Positions 14,445-22,646 of a stretch of DNA of 46,402 nucleotides are shown one piece after another; position 1 is the first letter of the stretch, and each line of letters starts with the position of its first letter. Origin of the DNA: a virus; the IMG/VR virus record IMGVR_UViG_3300036760_000229, positions 1-46,402 of that record. One strand, written 5' to 3'. Position numbers and translations under genes: made by a program. The notes beneath the pieces were generated by a model. The model was given only the letters and a program-made list of their open reading frames with translations. It had not been told where the DNA came from and ran no database searches.

Positions 14445-14716
14445 TGGGCCTCTCCATTGAGCTTGGCCGAGAGATTGATGCGATTGACTTTCGCAATATG
14501 TGTCCCGGCTTTCAGCGCACCAACCGCACCAACAATGTCCATAATATGATTCCAGTTGGCTGCGAAGATATGCAGAATTTCAAAGGCCCCCGCCACGGAG
14601 GTGCTAACCCCTGTGAACATAAGTCCCGCAGACGTAGCGGCATCGGCGGCTTTGTGCCAACTAATCTGCTTAGGGTTCTCGTCTTTCGCTATATCTAGGT
14701 TTTGCATCCAAGTCAT
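14441..14716 (-). CDS. Holin candidate, 91 aa
   Basis: The likely start is 14716 (MTWMQNLDIAKDENPKQISW); open sequence upstream lies in the lysin gene. Two moderately hydrophobic segments (TSAGLMFTGVSTSVAGAFEIL and HIMDIVGAVGALKAG) could span the membrane with a short turn between, the topology of a class II holin. It sits between the lysin and Rz genes, the usual place for a holin. Hydrophobicity is modest, so this is a positional call. Confidence 0.55.
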   Translation of the reverse strand: MTWMQNLDIAKDENPKQISWHKAADAATSAGLMFTGVSTSVAGAFEILHIFAANWNHIMDIVGAVGALKAGTHIAKVNRINLSAKLNGEAQ

Positions 14717-14720
14717 TTTG

Positions 14721-15074
14721 TTACCGCACGACTTCCAAATCTGTGTCGCCGCTGTCGCGGATGAAATGGCGGATCGTCGGGCCAGCCACCAAACAGCCAA
14801 GGCTTGCGTCGTTCGCCGCGTTGTTGCCGTGGATGCGAAAGGCTGAGCGCCCGTGAGCATCATGGCCTACCGGATCGAGGTTCATCACGCATGGGCCTAA
14901 ATGCGGATGATCGTATGCCGGGCCGATCTTCCATTCGCCGCGCGGGATCGGGCCTATGCCTTGGTCGGATTCCTCGGCAGGATTGTTCCTGCCAGCGGCG
15001 TGACCGCTGTAGCCAGTGCCGACAAATTCGCCGTTATGAAGAAGCTGGCCGTCGCTTTGCCGATAGGTGAACAT
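14721..15074 (-). CDS. DUF2778-type L,D-transpeptidase-fold protein, probable lysin
   Basis: The 117-residue product carries the catalytic pattern of the L,D-transpeptidase fold: GIGPIPRGEW (39-48), IHG with H82, and SLGC with C94 (FRIHGNNAANDASLGC). DUF2778/Tlde1-type proteins cleave or remodel peptidoglycan cross-links. Lying first in the lysis cassette, ahead of holin-like and spanin genes, it is the best endolysin candidate; no lysozyme or amidase gene is present there. The ATG at 15074 follows the late motif at 15107-15118 by 32 nt. Confidence 0.8.
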   Translation of the reverse strand: MFTYRQSDGQLLHNGEFVGTGYSGHAAGRNNPAEESDQGIGPIPRGEWKIGPAYDHPHLGPCVMNLDPVGHDAHGRSAFRIHGNNAANDASLGCLVAGPTIRHFIRDSGDTDLEVVR

Positions 15075-15106
15075 GGCGCGGAGGATGTCGGGCGAGTGCG
15101 GCGGCG

Positions 15107-15118
15107 GGCAACGCACCT
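15107..15118 (-). promoter_or_regulatory. Late motif copy A, AGGTGCGTTGCC
   Basis: Perfect 12-bp copy read leftward, 32 nt before the lysin ATG. The TAA stop of the upstream tail gene overlaps its first bases. Confidence 0.6.
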
Positions 15119-15591
15119 TATTGATGGATGCGCTGTCTGCGCCGGATCGCGCGGCGCTTGACCTTTCGTCTTGGCCTAGATCGCGCCCTCGACGTGAACA
15201 CCGGCGCGACGACGGTGAGATCGGCGGATCGCTTCCAGGTTGCCCCGTCCCAAAATGCCAGCGTAGCGCCGCCAGCGTCGTCCGAAATGTAGATGATCTG
15301 CCCCGGCACCCCCCCCATTGGAAGGCTCGCAACGGTGTAGGCAGGGGCCGTGAGCGGGGTAAATTCGAGCGCCGAAGCGCCGGCGTTCACGCGGGCATAT
15401 TTTCCAGCGGTGCCAGTATAGGAAACCGGCGTGTCGCTGAGCCCGGCGAATGTGCCGATCAATCCCAAGGCTAACCGGCGAACGCTGGCATCTATGAATT
15501 GCGCCCACCTGGCCCATCGCCTCGTGAGCCGCTTTTGAGGATCGACGAACTTATCGTCCTTTGGTAATCGCGCTGTTGGTATCGTGGTCAT
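15118..15591 (-). CDS. Tail-associated protein with polybasic C-terminus, 157 aa
   Basis: Residues 1-45 are helical and basic; residues 45-125 are a beta-rich tail-fibre-like segment (LSDTPVSYTGTAGKYARVNAGASALEF and PGQIIYISDDAGGATLAFWDGATWKR). The last 27 residues, from VFTSRARSRP, are more than half Arg/Lys and match the repeated FTPR modules of the neighbouring 824-aa protein. The start at 15591 overlaps that gene's stop as ATGA. A virion fibre or receptor-binding accessory is likely. Confidence 0.7.
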   Translation of the reverse strand: MTTIPTARLPKDDKFVDPQKRLTRRWARWAQFIDASVRRLALGLIGTFAGLSDTPVSYTGTAGKYARVNAGASALEFTPLTAPAYTVASLPMGGVPGQIIYISDDAGGATLAFWDGATWKRSADLTVVAPVFTSRARSRPRRKVKRRAIRRRQRIHQ

Positions 15592-18062
15592 GCGAGCGTC
15601 CAATTGCCAGCTTTCCAAGCGACAAACCAATGGCCCTTTCTCACCGACACAAGTTCGATCATCGCACCAATCTGCGTGCTGGTGATCGTCGTTCCTGTGG
15701 TCGTGCCGTCATGGATTGTGTCACCGGCCAAGGCGCTGACCTGCACGGTGTCCACAACGCCGAAAAGCATCTGCAAACCGGATGATGCGGACGGCAAAGT
15801 GAACGCTGACGGCGCAGGGATCGGAGCCGGATAGACGGTAAGGCGTATCGAGCGCGGGAGGCGCGGCTTACGAAGGCCGATCTTCCGACGCTTTGGCGAG
15901 CGGCGCTTCGGCTTGAGTGGAACCGGCCCGGTGATCGGGACGTAGGGGATGAATACGAGAACTTTCCTGCGCCTGGTCTTACGAAGTTTCAGCGCGGCCA
16001 GCAGTTTCTTGCGCGGCCGGACAAAGCGTTTCGGTGTGAATACAGGTGCGACGGGTTGCGCCTGAACGATCTTGCGGATGATGCGCGCACGACGTTTTAG
16101 ATGCTTGACGATCCGGCGGCGGCCAAATGCGCCCCTCGGTGTGAATACTGGCGCTGCGGCGGGCTGTGTCTGTGGCAAGCGGCGCGAGCTTCGGCCGCGA
16201 GCCAACCGCGCATTAATCCTGCGCCGCGCACGTTGGCGGAGTTTCGCAAGGAACTCAGGTGCGATCCTGAGCGCCATGATGAGCTGTTCGTCGAAAGCGG
16301 AAGCTACAACTGGCGCATGAGTTCTTGCATTTGCATCGCCGCTGACTTGATAGGCGAGTGTCATGGTCAAATTTGTGCTTGCAACGCCGCCTGTCGTTCC
16401 TTTTTTCGCCAGGATGCTTGTCCAGCCGTTTGCAGCATTTTCGGCATAGGCATTGGTGGATGGTCCGAGGCCAACATAAGCAGCGAACATTAAATCGTAT
16501 GCCCGCGAAGGCGTTCCGCTGGTGAGCGATGGATTTGTTTCTGCGCCACCGCTCGATCCGCGGTGTGCTTGAACGACTACATCTTCAACCCAAGGAACTG
16601 TTGGAATGAAATATGCCGCCAGAAAACCGCGCGCATATCCGGCACCGCTTATTCCGGCAAAATCAACCTGAATCGTGCTGACAGCAGAGCGGGCGATTGT
16701 CCAAAAGAATTGCGTCTTTTCATTACTGACCGCATTGTCGCTGACGGATGGAATATAATCATTGAGCGCATCGTCCGAAACAGCAATGTCAACAACGCTT
16801 GAAGTGTTCTCCGCTGCGAGAATGACAATGAGCGCGCCCGCTGGCACTCCGACAGAGTTCAATGCAAATGATGAGTTTGTCTTATCGAATGTCGAGCCGA
16901 TTGGGATTGAAGTTCCCCAAATCGTTGCAAGATATGGCGGCGGCACACGAAGATGCTGACGCCTGCGAACACCGGCTCTGTGGCGCAGTCTCCCGCGTCC
17001 TTTTGGAGTAAATACAGCGGCTGCTGCGGCTGGCTGCTCTTGCGGAAGCCGCGTCGAGCGTTTGCGAATGACGCGCGCAACTGGCTTCCGATGGCGAGCC
17101 TTCTGCTTTGGCGGAACGATCTTTTGCGGAGCCTGTGGACTGAATATCGCGGCGCGCGGCCTGAGCGTGCGCTTGCGCGGCGGCTTGATCCGAAGCGGAG
17201 GTTTCCGTCGCGCTGGCTTTGTCGGTAAAGTTTTCGGCGGCGCCTGGATGCTGAAAATTGCCGAACGAGGCGGACGAATACGACGGCGGCCAGCAATCTT
17301 ACGGCGGCGATGTCTTGAACTCGGAGGAAGAACGCGAGCGCCTTCGCGGCCGGAGATTATCGTCGGGCGCTGATGCCTTACGCGGCGGGCCGGAACGTGG
17401 CGTTTGCGAGTGCGCGCTCGTGGTGTGAAGGCTGCTGCGGCAGCCGTCTCTACCAGCAGCACATAGCCGGAGCGAGGGGTGTTACCAGAACCTAAATCAT
17501 CTTGGTCGATAGAATGATCTGCGGGGCTGGAATTATAAATCTTGTACCCGGCTAGAAGACTATTGGTAGTCCCAACCGTAGCATCAAATGCGGGACTTGC
17601 AGTGCTGAATGATGCTGGCGTGGCGGTTGTTACATAAGCCTGTCCTAGAACGAGAAGCGGTGCCGCCTGCCCAGAAGCGGAGACTGTTTGTAAAGCTGGA
17701 TTGCCGCTTGTTAATTCTCCATTCCATGTTGATGGCGTTGCACTGACAAACGCGCTAAGATTGCTATGGAATACGAGAATTACTTTTTGGTTGCGAAGAT
17801 CGCCATTTACGCCAGTAATGCTCGACCCCGGCTCCCCGGCCGCGAGAATTTTGTAACTAACAACAGAGCGTGAGCCACCGACACCGCCAATGCTTAGAGA
17901 CGCGCCTATTTGTGTAAACCCAGTAGGAACTACCTCCGCTGGCGCGCCGCTTGAATTTGAACCATCATCAAATAATACCGCCAAGTCGCCAATAGATGCG
18001 CCAGCCGGAATAGTAACTGTGCTGGATGTCGATGTCGCGCTATCTACAAAAGAGACGGTCAT
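15588..18062 (-). CDS. Modular tail protein with Arg-rich FTPR linkers, 824 aa
   Basis: Domain order: beta-sandwich-like domain 1 (1-206), polybasic linker 1 (212-375), beta-rich domain 2 (377-600), polybasic linker 2 (606-742), and a C-terminal fibre module (745-824) homologous to the C-terminus of the 20707-21384 protein. The linkers repeat the pattern [IV]FTP or IFSPQAP followed by Arg/Lys/Pro-rich stretches (near residues 212, 269, 306, 350, 639 and 674). Beta domains and position suggest a tail fibre or receptor-binding protein. Its start lies right after a terminator, so it may have its own expression control. Confidence 0.75.
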   Translation of the reverse strand: MTVSFVDSATSTSSTVTIPAGASIGDLAVLFDDGSNSSGAPAEVVPTGFTQIGASLSIGGVGGSRSVVSYKILAAGEPGSSITGVNGDLRNQKVILVFHSNLSAFVSATPSTWNGELTSGNPALQTVSASGQAAPLLVLGQAYVTTATPASFSTASPAFDATVGTTNSLLAGYKIYNSSPADHSIDQDDLGSGNTPRSGYVLLVETAAAAAFTPRARTRKRHVPARRVRHQRPTIISGREGARVLPPSSRHRRRKIAGRRRIRPPRSAIFSIQAPPKTLPTKPARRKPPLRIKPPRKRTLRPRAAIFSPQAPQKIVPPKQKARHRKPVARVIRKRSTRLPQEQPAAAAAVFTPKGRGRLRHRAGVRRRQHLRVPPPYLATIWGTSIPIGSTFDKTNSSFALNSVGVPAGALIVILAAENTSSVVDIAVSDDALNDYIPSVSDNAVSNEKTQFFWTIARSAVSTIQVDFAGISGAGYARGFLAAYFIPTVPWVEDVVVQAHRGSSGGAETNPSLTSGTPSRAYDLMFAAYVGLGPSTNAYAENAANGWTSILAKKGTTGGVASTNLTMTLAYQVSGDANARTHAPVVASAFDEQLIMALRIAPEFLAKLRQRARRRINARLARGRSSRRLPQTQPAAAPVFTPRGAFGRRRIVKHLKRRARIIRKIVQAQPVAPVFTPKRFVRPRKKLLAALKLRKTRRRKVLVFIPYVPITGPVPLKPKRRSPKRRKIGLRKPRLPRSIRLTVYPAPIPAPSAFTLPSASSGLQMLFGVVDTVQVSALAGDTIHDGTTTGTTITSTQIGAMIELVSVRKGHWFVAWKAGNWTLA

Positions 18063-18076
18063 GGGGCGGCGCTACC

Positions 18077-18118
18077 TCAAAAAGAAAAGCCGCCGAAACC
18101 ATGTCCGGCTTCGGCGGC
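18077..18118 (-). terminator. Rho-independent terminator inside the late block
   Basis: Read leftward, GCCGCCGAA (18118-18110) pairs perfectly with TTCGGCGGC (18097-18089), followed by TTTTCTTTTT (18088-18079). It lies between the 88-aa gene and the 824-aa tail gene and would limit transcription into the tail-fibre and lysis genes. Confidence 0.85.
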
Positions 18119-18147
18119 GAACCTCATGCTTTCACTCGATCCGGCTG

Positions 18148-18414
18148 CTAGCCGACTTGCTTGACGCGAATGATCGGCTTTCCCTTCATCGGGCTTTCAT
18201 CGAGATCGTCGAGTAATTGAAGCGCCAGTGTTCCGGCTTGCGCGCGAGGCATTTCGCAACGCGCTATCGGGATGCCGTCGCCGCCAGCGATGATGAAAGC
18301 CACCTTGTCCTTCTCGACGCTGACGCCGATCTGGCGGCCCGATGGATCAAACAGGCGTGGGCCGGATGCGCCGAACACCACGCCATTCTGTTTGATCGGC
18401 AGAGGCCCGTTCAT
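18148..18414 (-). CDS. Hypothetical virion-associated protein, 88 aa
   Basis: The start at 18414 overlaps the preceding stop as TAATG. The product is beta-rich (NGVVFGASGPRLFDPSGRQIGVSVEKDKVAFIIAGG) with a short C-terminal helix and basic end. Its position among tail genes suggests a minor structural or assembly role. No family recognised. Confidence 0.65.
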   Translation of the reverse strand: MNGPLPIKQNGVVFGASGPRLFDPSGRQIGVSVEKDKVAFIIAGGDGIPIARCEMPRAQAGTLALQLLDDLDESPMKGKPIIRVKQVG

Positions 18415-18932
18415 TACGCGCCCAGGCCAGCTTCGGTGAAGGTCAGGCCGCCGGACGCTTTGGGCGTACCCTGGACGGCGGTGGAATTGACACGCCAGCA
18501 AACGGTCGTACCGGCCGCCGTGATCGACTTCGAGATCGCGAACGGACCAAGGCCCTGCACCGCGCTGTCGTAGCCGTTGTAAAGATGGAACGTCTGTTCA
18601 TCGAGCGTGACCGCCGTGCCGGAAGTCGTGGCAACGGTCGTATCGCCAACGCGCGCCGTGCATTTGGCCGCGATGTCGCCCTGATCGGTCTTGGCTGGCG
18701 TTGCCGCCGATCCGCCCGAACCAATCGTGACGGTCGCAGGCAAGAACACGAGCTGCCCGTTGAGCATCTGCGCCGTGTTGAGTGTGTTGTCTGAGGAACC
18801 CATCCACCAGCGCACCACCTGAACATCGGTGACGTTCGCCGCCGTCGAGGTCACGAGCGTCACAAGCGATACGAGATCGCATGAGTTCGTGAACGTCATG
18901 CCGTGGAAGGTGAGCTGGTAGAGCCGGGCCAT
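18414..18932 (-). CDS. Putative structural protein, 172 aa
   Basis: Rich in Thr, Ala, Ser and Val with alternating beta pattern, as in phage decoration or tail proteins (MARLYQLTFHGMTFTNSCDLVSLVTLV...). No signal peptide. I chose 18932 because the longer frame lacks a better start and the late motif copy F lies 54 nt upstream. Exact role unknown. Confidence 0.7.
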   Translation of the reverse strand: MARLYQLTFHGMTFTNSCDLVSLVTLVTSTAANVTDVQVVRWWMGSSDNTLNTAQMLNGQLVFLPATVTIGSGGSAATPAKTDQGDIAAKCTARVGDTTVATTSGTAVTLDEQTFHLYNGYDSAVQGLGPFAISKSITAAGTTVCWRVNSTAVQGTPKASGGLTFTEAGLGA

Positions 18933-18986
18933 GGTTTTCCTGTCCTCTAATCCGAGGGTGCCGACTGTGACCAATGGCGGGTCACC

Positions 18987-18997
18987 TTCAACGCACC
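18987..18997 (-). promoter_or_regulatory. Late motif copy F (diverged), GGTGCGTTGAA
   Basis: Shares GGTGCGTTG with the other copies but differs at the 3' end and lies farther (54 nt) from the next ATG. It begins 7 bp after the TAA of the fibre gene. Confidence 0.4.
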
Positions 18998-19004
18998 GCT
19001 AGGC

Positions 19005-20702
19005 TTACATCAGGATCAGGGAGCCGCTTTGGGATGCCTCGAAATCGGTGGGGTCCACGAAACCGACCGTCGGATAGCGATAGCGAATCAAATGCTGCGC
19101 GCGCTGACGCACCCACGGCGTCTCGAATGAGCGATTGAGCGCGGCCATGATGAGTTCGCCGGTGAGATAATCCGTATCGCGGGCGGGCGCCGGGTCGCTC
19201 CAAATGCGGACAACAGCATCTTCGACCGCCGTATCGAGCGTCACATAACCGCCCTTGAAGCCGGGATAGGGGTTGTTTTTTTCGATGAAATTGGGATCGG
19301 CCTGAATGGCGTCAGCATCATCCCATCCTGGGAAACGAACGAGTTTGCCGGTGAAGGTGAAATCCGCCTGCTCAAGCTCAATGTCGTTCACGGTCACGCG
19401 AAGATCGGCCTGCACCATGACGCGGAAGGTGATCGGAAATTTCGAGCGCGCATCGCCAACGCGATATTCGTTAAATGGCCTTTGCTCAAACGGCAAAAGC
19501 TGGCGGACGGTATATTCGACCGCAGGGCATTCGCGCTCGGCGGGATCATCGTCTCCTTCGACCGGAGTGAAGGCATCGCCTTCAAGGCCGAGAAAATAGA
19601 GGCCCAATCCCTCATTCGCTGTGCCTGGGCCGGGCGACCAAATTGCTCCCTTGAACGGCTCGTATGTCAAAGAATATGCCAGCGGCATCCACGGATCATC
19701 TGGCCAGAGTGTCACGTTGTAGATCGTCTCAACGCCCGTCTCACGATTGAACAGCGCAAAATCCCATTGGGTGTCGATGATCTTCCTGCAGAATACTGGA
19801 TCTTCGCGCCAGTTCATCAGATCGGCGATAAATGAAAGATTGCCGCCGCTCTCGTTCACAATCCCACGACTATCCATTGTGAACACGTCGCCAACGAGAA
19901 CGCAGGTGGTGGGATTCCAAAAAGCCACTCGCCCGCTGTCATACCAAAGGATGAAGCGGTTGAGCGACGGGATATTTGTCATTTTCATCAGGGGATCGCC
20001 GTCGCCATAGGGCGTGTAGGTGGCCTCGAATGTTGCGGTTATCACGCCAGCGACTTCGGTCAGCCCGTAGCGCGCGAGCTTTCCATTATTCGATGAATAC
20101 CAAAGCTTGCCTGCGTTATCGAAGTGGCAATCTTGCAGGGGGGCCGCGAACGCAAGCTGGCCGGCGCGCGTGGTGAGAAAGGAGTTGCTCGGTATGTGAT
20201 AGATGCTTCGCGTGTTGTTGTCTGCCGCGAGCGGAACGCTGATCCCGGCGGCGAAGGTTTCGGTGCCATCAATCGCAATGTGGGTGATGTTGTTGTCAAC
20301 GGAGCTACCACCGACATTGTGGCCGCTGTGCTGGACGTAGGCCAACGTCTCGCGGTCGAATACGGTCCAAAAGAGCCCGGTGGTGGCATCCGGCGGCGCA
20401 TTCCATCCTGTCGTCGTGACGATGTATTGCCCGCCAGGCGCGAGCGCGAGAGGAGTTTTGGTTGGCCCGCTCATCCCCGTGACAGAAGGCCAAACGCCGG
20501 AACCGTCAGCGTCGGGGATGGCGCTCGATATCAGCGCGCCGATGTTGTTCCACTTCGAAAGGTATTCATAATCATTGGTGCCACCGCTGTAGATATAGAC
20601 GCGATGTTCCGCTTCCTCTCGAATTAGCACATGAACGAAATTCTGAATCGTCTGATCGGGAATTTCGAACAGAGGATCAATTACTGTGTCGGTATATGCC
20701 AT
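19005..20702 (-). CDS. Tail fibre-like protein, 565 aa
   Basis: Residues 1-390 are rich in beta strands with repeated aromatic-acidic turns, compatible with a propeller or beta-sandwich. Residues about 415-520 resemble the T7-type fibre N-terminal domain (FPITFRVMVQADLRVTVNDIELEQADFTFTG...GGYVTLDTAVEDAVVRIWS). The C-terminal 45 residues are helical and basic. A virion-attached fibre or adsorption protein is the best reading. It starts 4 bp after the 20707 gene ends. Confidence 0.75.
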   Translation of the reverse strand: MAYTDTVIDPLFEIPDQTIQNFVHVLIREEAEHRVYIYSGGTNDYEYLSKWNNIGALISSAIPDADGSGVWPSVTGMSGPTKTPLALAPGGQYIVTTTGWNAPPDATTGLFWTVFDRETLAYVQHSGHNVGGSSVDNNITHIAIDGTETFAAGISVPLAADNNTRSIYHIPSNSFLTTRAGQLAFAAPLQDCHFDNAGKLWYSSNNGKLARYGLTEVAGVITATFEATYTPYGDGDPLMKMTNIPSLNRFILWYDSGRVAFWNPTTCVLVGDVFTMDSRGIVNESGGNLSFIADLMNWREDPVFCRKIIDTQWDFALFNRETGVETIYNVTLWPDDPWMPLAYSLTYEPFKGAIWSPGPGTANEGLGLYFLGLEGDAFTPVEGDDDPAERECPAVEYTVRQLLPFEQRPFNEYRVGDARSKFPITFRVMVQADLRVTVNDIELEQADFTFTGKLVRFPGWDDADAIQADPNFIEKNNPYPGFKGGYVTLDTAVEDAVVRIWSDPAPARDTDYLTGELIMAALNRSFETPWVRQRAQHLIRYRYPTVGFVDPTDFEASQSGSLILM

Positions 20703-20706
20703 GGCG

Positions 20707-21384
20707 TCAGGCCACGGCCCAGGTGCCGTTCTTCGAGGCCACGGACCAGCTTTCTCCGGTGAGGCAGATGAGGCGCAGGATGCTTCCTATGGCGCTGGCT
20801 GAAATGGCCGTGCCGGATGAACTTACGTCCCTGATGGTGTCCGTGCCGTCCGCTCCGATGGTCAGGGTAGCCGCGCGCACGATGGCGAATTCGATGGTCA
20901 GGCCAGCGCTCGCTGGCGGAAGCGTGTATCCGGCGACGGTGCCAAGATTGGTGAAAAGCTGGCCGCAATCTTCGAGCGCGATAACCGTTGGCGCATTGAA
21001 GGTGAGAACAGGCGTCCGCTGAGCGCGGAGGCGGAGATCGCGGGCCCGCGCTGTCAAGCGGTCAAACTCCGTGTTGGCCGCCCGCGTCGGAAGCCCGCCG
21101 CCTTCGGTGAAATCAGTGACGCGAACGGGCGGTATTTCGGACCAAATAAGCACCGTGCAACTCGACACGGCCACATCGAGCGTCACCGTGCCGCCAGGGT
21201 AGCCGCCCTCCAAACCGGGCGTGCCGACAATCTCGAACGCATCCTGCGCCAGCTCGACATTATCGACTGTGATCCGAAGGTCCGACTTATCGAAAAAGGT
21301 GAAGTTGATGTCGAACGTCGCATCGGCTCCGGTAACGACAAATTCGTTGAGCGGGATCTGATCTGGGACGGTGATATGGGGCAT
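20707..21384 (-). CDS. Tail fibre protein with T7-type N-terminal domain, 225 aa
   Basis: Residues 10-100 match the T7-like fibre attachment domain (FDINFTFFDKSDLRITVDNVEL...GGTVTLDVAVSSCTVLIWSEIPP), a helix around 105-130 suggests trimerisation, and residues 150-225 form a beta module shared with the 824-aa protein. It is short for a full fibre, so it may be an adaptor on which other fibres dock. The late motif copy B sits 32 nt upstream, right at the edge of the cargo cassette. Confidence 0.8.
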   Translation of the reverse strand: MPHITVPDQIPLNEFVVTGADATFDINFTFFDKSDLRITVDNVELAQDAFEIVGTPGLEGGYPGGTVTLDVAVSSCTVLIWSEIPPVRVTDFTEGGGLPTRAANTEFDRLTARARDLRLRAQRTPVLTFNAPTVIALEDCGQLFTNLGTVAGYTLPPASAGLTIEFAIVRAATLTIGADGTDTIRDVSSSGTAISASAIGSILRLICLTGESWSVASKNGTWAVA

Positions 21385-21416
21385 AGCGCGTCATTCGCGC
21401 GCCGAGTGCGGTAATC

Positions 21417-21428
21417 GGCAACGCACCT
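21417..21428 (-). promoter_or_regulatory. Late motif copy B, AGGTGCGTTGCC
   Basis: Perfect copy, 32 nt before the ATG of the fibre gene at 21384. It would allow expression of fibre and lysis genes despite the opposite-strand transposase gene upstream. Confidence 0.6.
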
Positions 21429-21477
21429 CAATGGCCTCCGACAACCTTCGATGGCGGGAAAATGGGCGTATATGTAC

Positions 21478-21506
21478 TTGACAAACAGGACGGGATAACC
21501 TAGCTT
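21478..21506 (+). promoter_or_regulatory. Sigma-70-like promoter of the transposase gene
   Basis: A consensus -35 TTGACA (21478-21483) is followed after 17 bp by TAGCTT (21501-21506) as a weak -10. An AAGGAG ribosome binding site follows, 9 bp before the transposase ATG at 21528. Confidence 0.55.
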
Positions 21507-21527
21507 ATAGGTCAAGGAGTTAGACCT

Positions 21528-22478
21528 ATGAGCATTTTAGATAAGCCCTACTTCCGCACCGAGGAAGCCGCCTACGCCAAGCTGGAGGCCGTCCTATGGC
21601 CCCAAGGCCCTGAGTGTCCGCACTGTGGCGTGGTGGATGACGCCCATAAGATCGAGGCCAACTTAAAGGCCAAGGTCAGGCACGGCCTCTATCGCTGTAA
21701 TTCGTGCGCCAAGCAGTTCACGGTGACCGTGGGGACCGTATTCGAGTCCAGCCACATTCCGCTCCACAAGTGGATGCAAGCCGCCTTCCTGCTCAATTCC
21801 AGCAAGAAGGGCATCAGCGCCAAGCAGATCGAGCGCACGTTGCAGGTCACCTACAAAACAGCGTGGTTTATGATGCACCGGCTACGTGAGGCTATGGCCC
21901 CGGCGGGCAAGCAAAGCCCAATGGGCGGCGAAGGCTACGTAATCGAGGCCGACGAAACCTATCTCGGCAAGCGCGATGGCAGGAAAAGCAAGCCCGACTC
22001 GTTTGTGACCGGCTTCGGCTGGGTATCGCACCCCAAGATCGACACGCAACGCAAGATTGTGGCGTTGGTCGAGCGTCACGGCTCTGCCCGGTCGTTTGTC
22101 GTGGATCGCGTGAACAAGAAAACCATCCGCAAAGTGCTTTTGGACAATGCGGACAAGCAATCCACGCTAATGACAGATGAGCATACGGTTTATCCGGCAA
22201 CCGGCGCGCACTTTAAACAGCACTACACGGTGAACCACAGCGCCTACGAATACGCTCGCGGCATGGTTTCGACTAACACAGTCGAAGGCTACTTCAGCAT
22301 TTTCAAACGCGGCATGAAGGGCATTTATCAGCATTGCTCGGAGAAGCATTTACATCGTTATTTGGCCGAGTTCGATTTTCGCTACAGCAACCGCGGAGGT
22401 ATCGGTGTGAATGACATTGCTCGCACTGATCGCGCCTTAAGGGGCGCTAGGGGCAAACGGCTCATGTATCAATCCTAA
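21528..22478 (+). CDS. IS1595-family transposase
   Basis: At 316 residues this is a full-length IS1595 (ISXO2-like) transposase: N-terminal zinc ribbon (C30, C33, C57, C60), a helical DNA-binding part, then the RNase H-fold core with D142 in IEADETYLG, D217 in LMTDEHTVY and E253 in STNTVEGYFSIFKRGMKG. It is on the strand opposite to all late genes and interrupts the fibre region. I could not find convincing terminal inverted repeats, so whether it is a mobile insertion or fixed cargo is open. Confidence 0.92.
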   Translation: MSILDKPYFRTEEAAYAKLEAVLWPQGPECPHCGVVDDAHKIEANLKAKVRHGLYRCNSCAKQFTVTVGTVFESSHIPLHKWMQAAFLLNSSKKGISAKQIERTLQVTYKTAWFMMHRLREAMAPAGKQSPMGGEGYVIEADETYLGKRDGRKSKPDSFVTGFGWVSHPKIDTQRKIVALVERHGSARSFVVDRVNKKTIRKVLLDNADKQSTLMTDEHTVYPATGAHFKQHYTVNHSAYEYARGMVSTNTVEGYFSIFKRGMKGIYQHCSEKHLHRYLAEFDFRYSNRGGIGVNDIARTDRALRGARGKRLMYQS

Positions 22479-22617
22479 GTCCATTCTTAACCGCGAAAGA
22501 TATATTGACCACGCGTCATCTTCCTTTGACTCCGCGTTTTCCTATTGATTCTGCGGGAAAACGTTCTTGTAACGCAGCCCTTGATTCGCATTATCTCACT
22601 TGGGTTTAGCGAAAAGT

Positions 22618-22633
22618 CCTGGATGGCTTCGGT
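22618..22633 (-). repeat. 16-bp tRNA-Leu fragment next to the first tRNA
   Basis: Identical to 23209-23224, which is the anticodon-stem and variable-arm part of the tRNA-Leu-like gene. Here it directly follows the first tRNA without the rest of a cloverleaf, so it looks like a relic of a decayed or recombined tRNA. Confidence 0.7.
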
Positions 22634-22646
22634 CCTAGACCCAGTG

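Noticed and set aside
21400-22600. Terminal inverted repeats of an IS1595 element
   Set aside because: I compared both flanks of the transposase gene by eye and found no convincing matching ends or target duplication.
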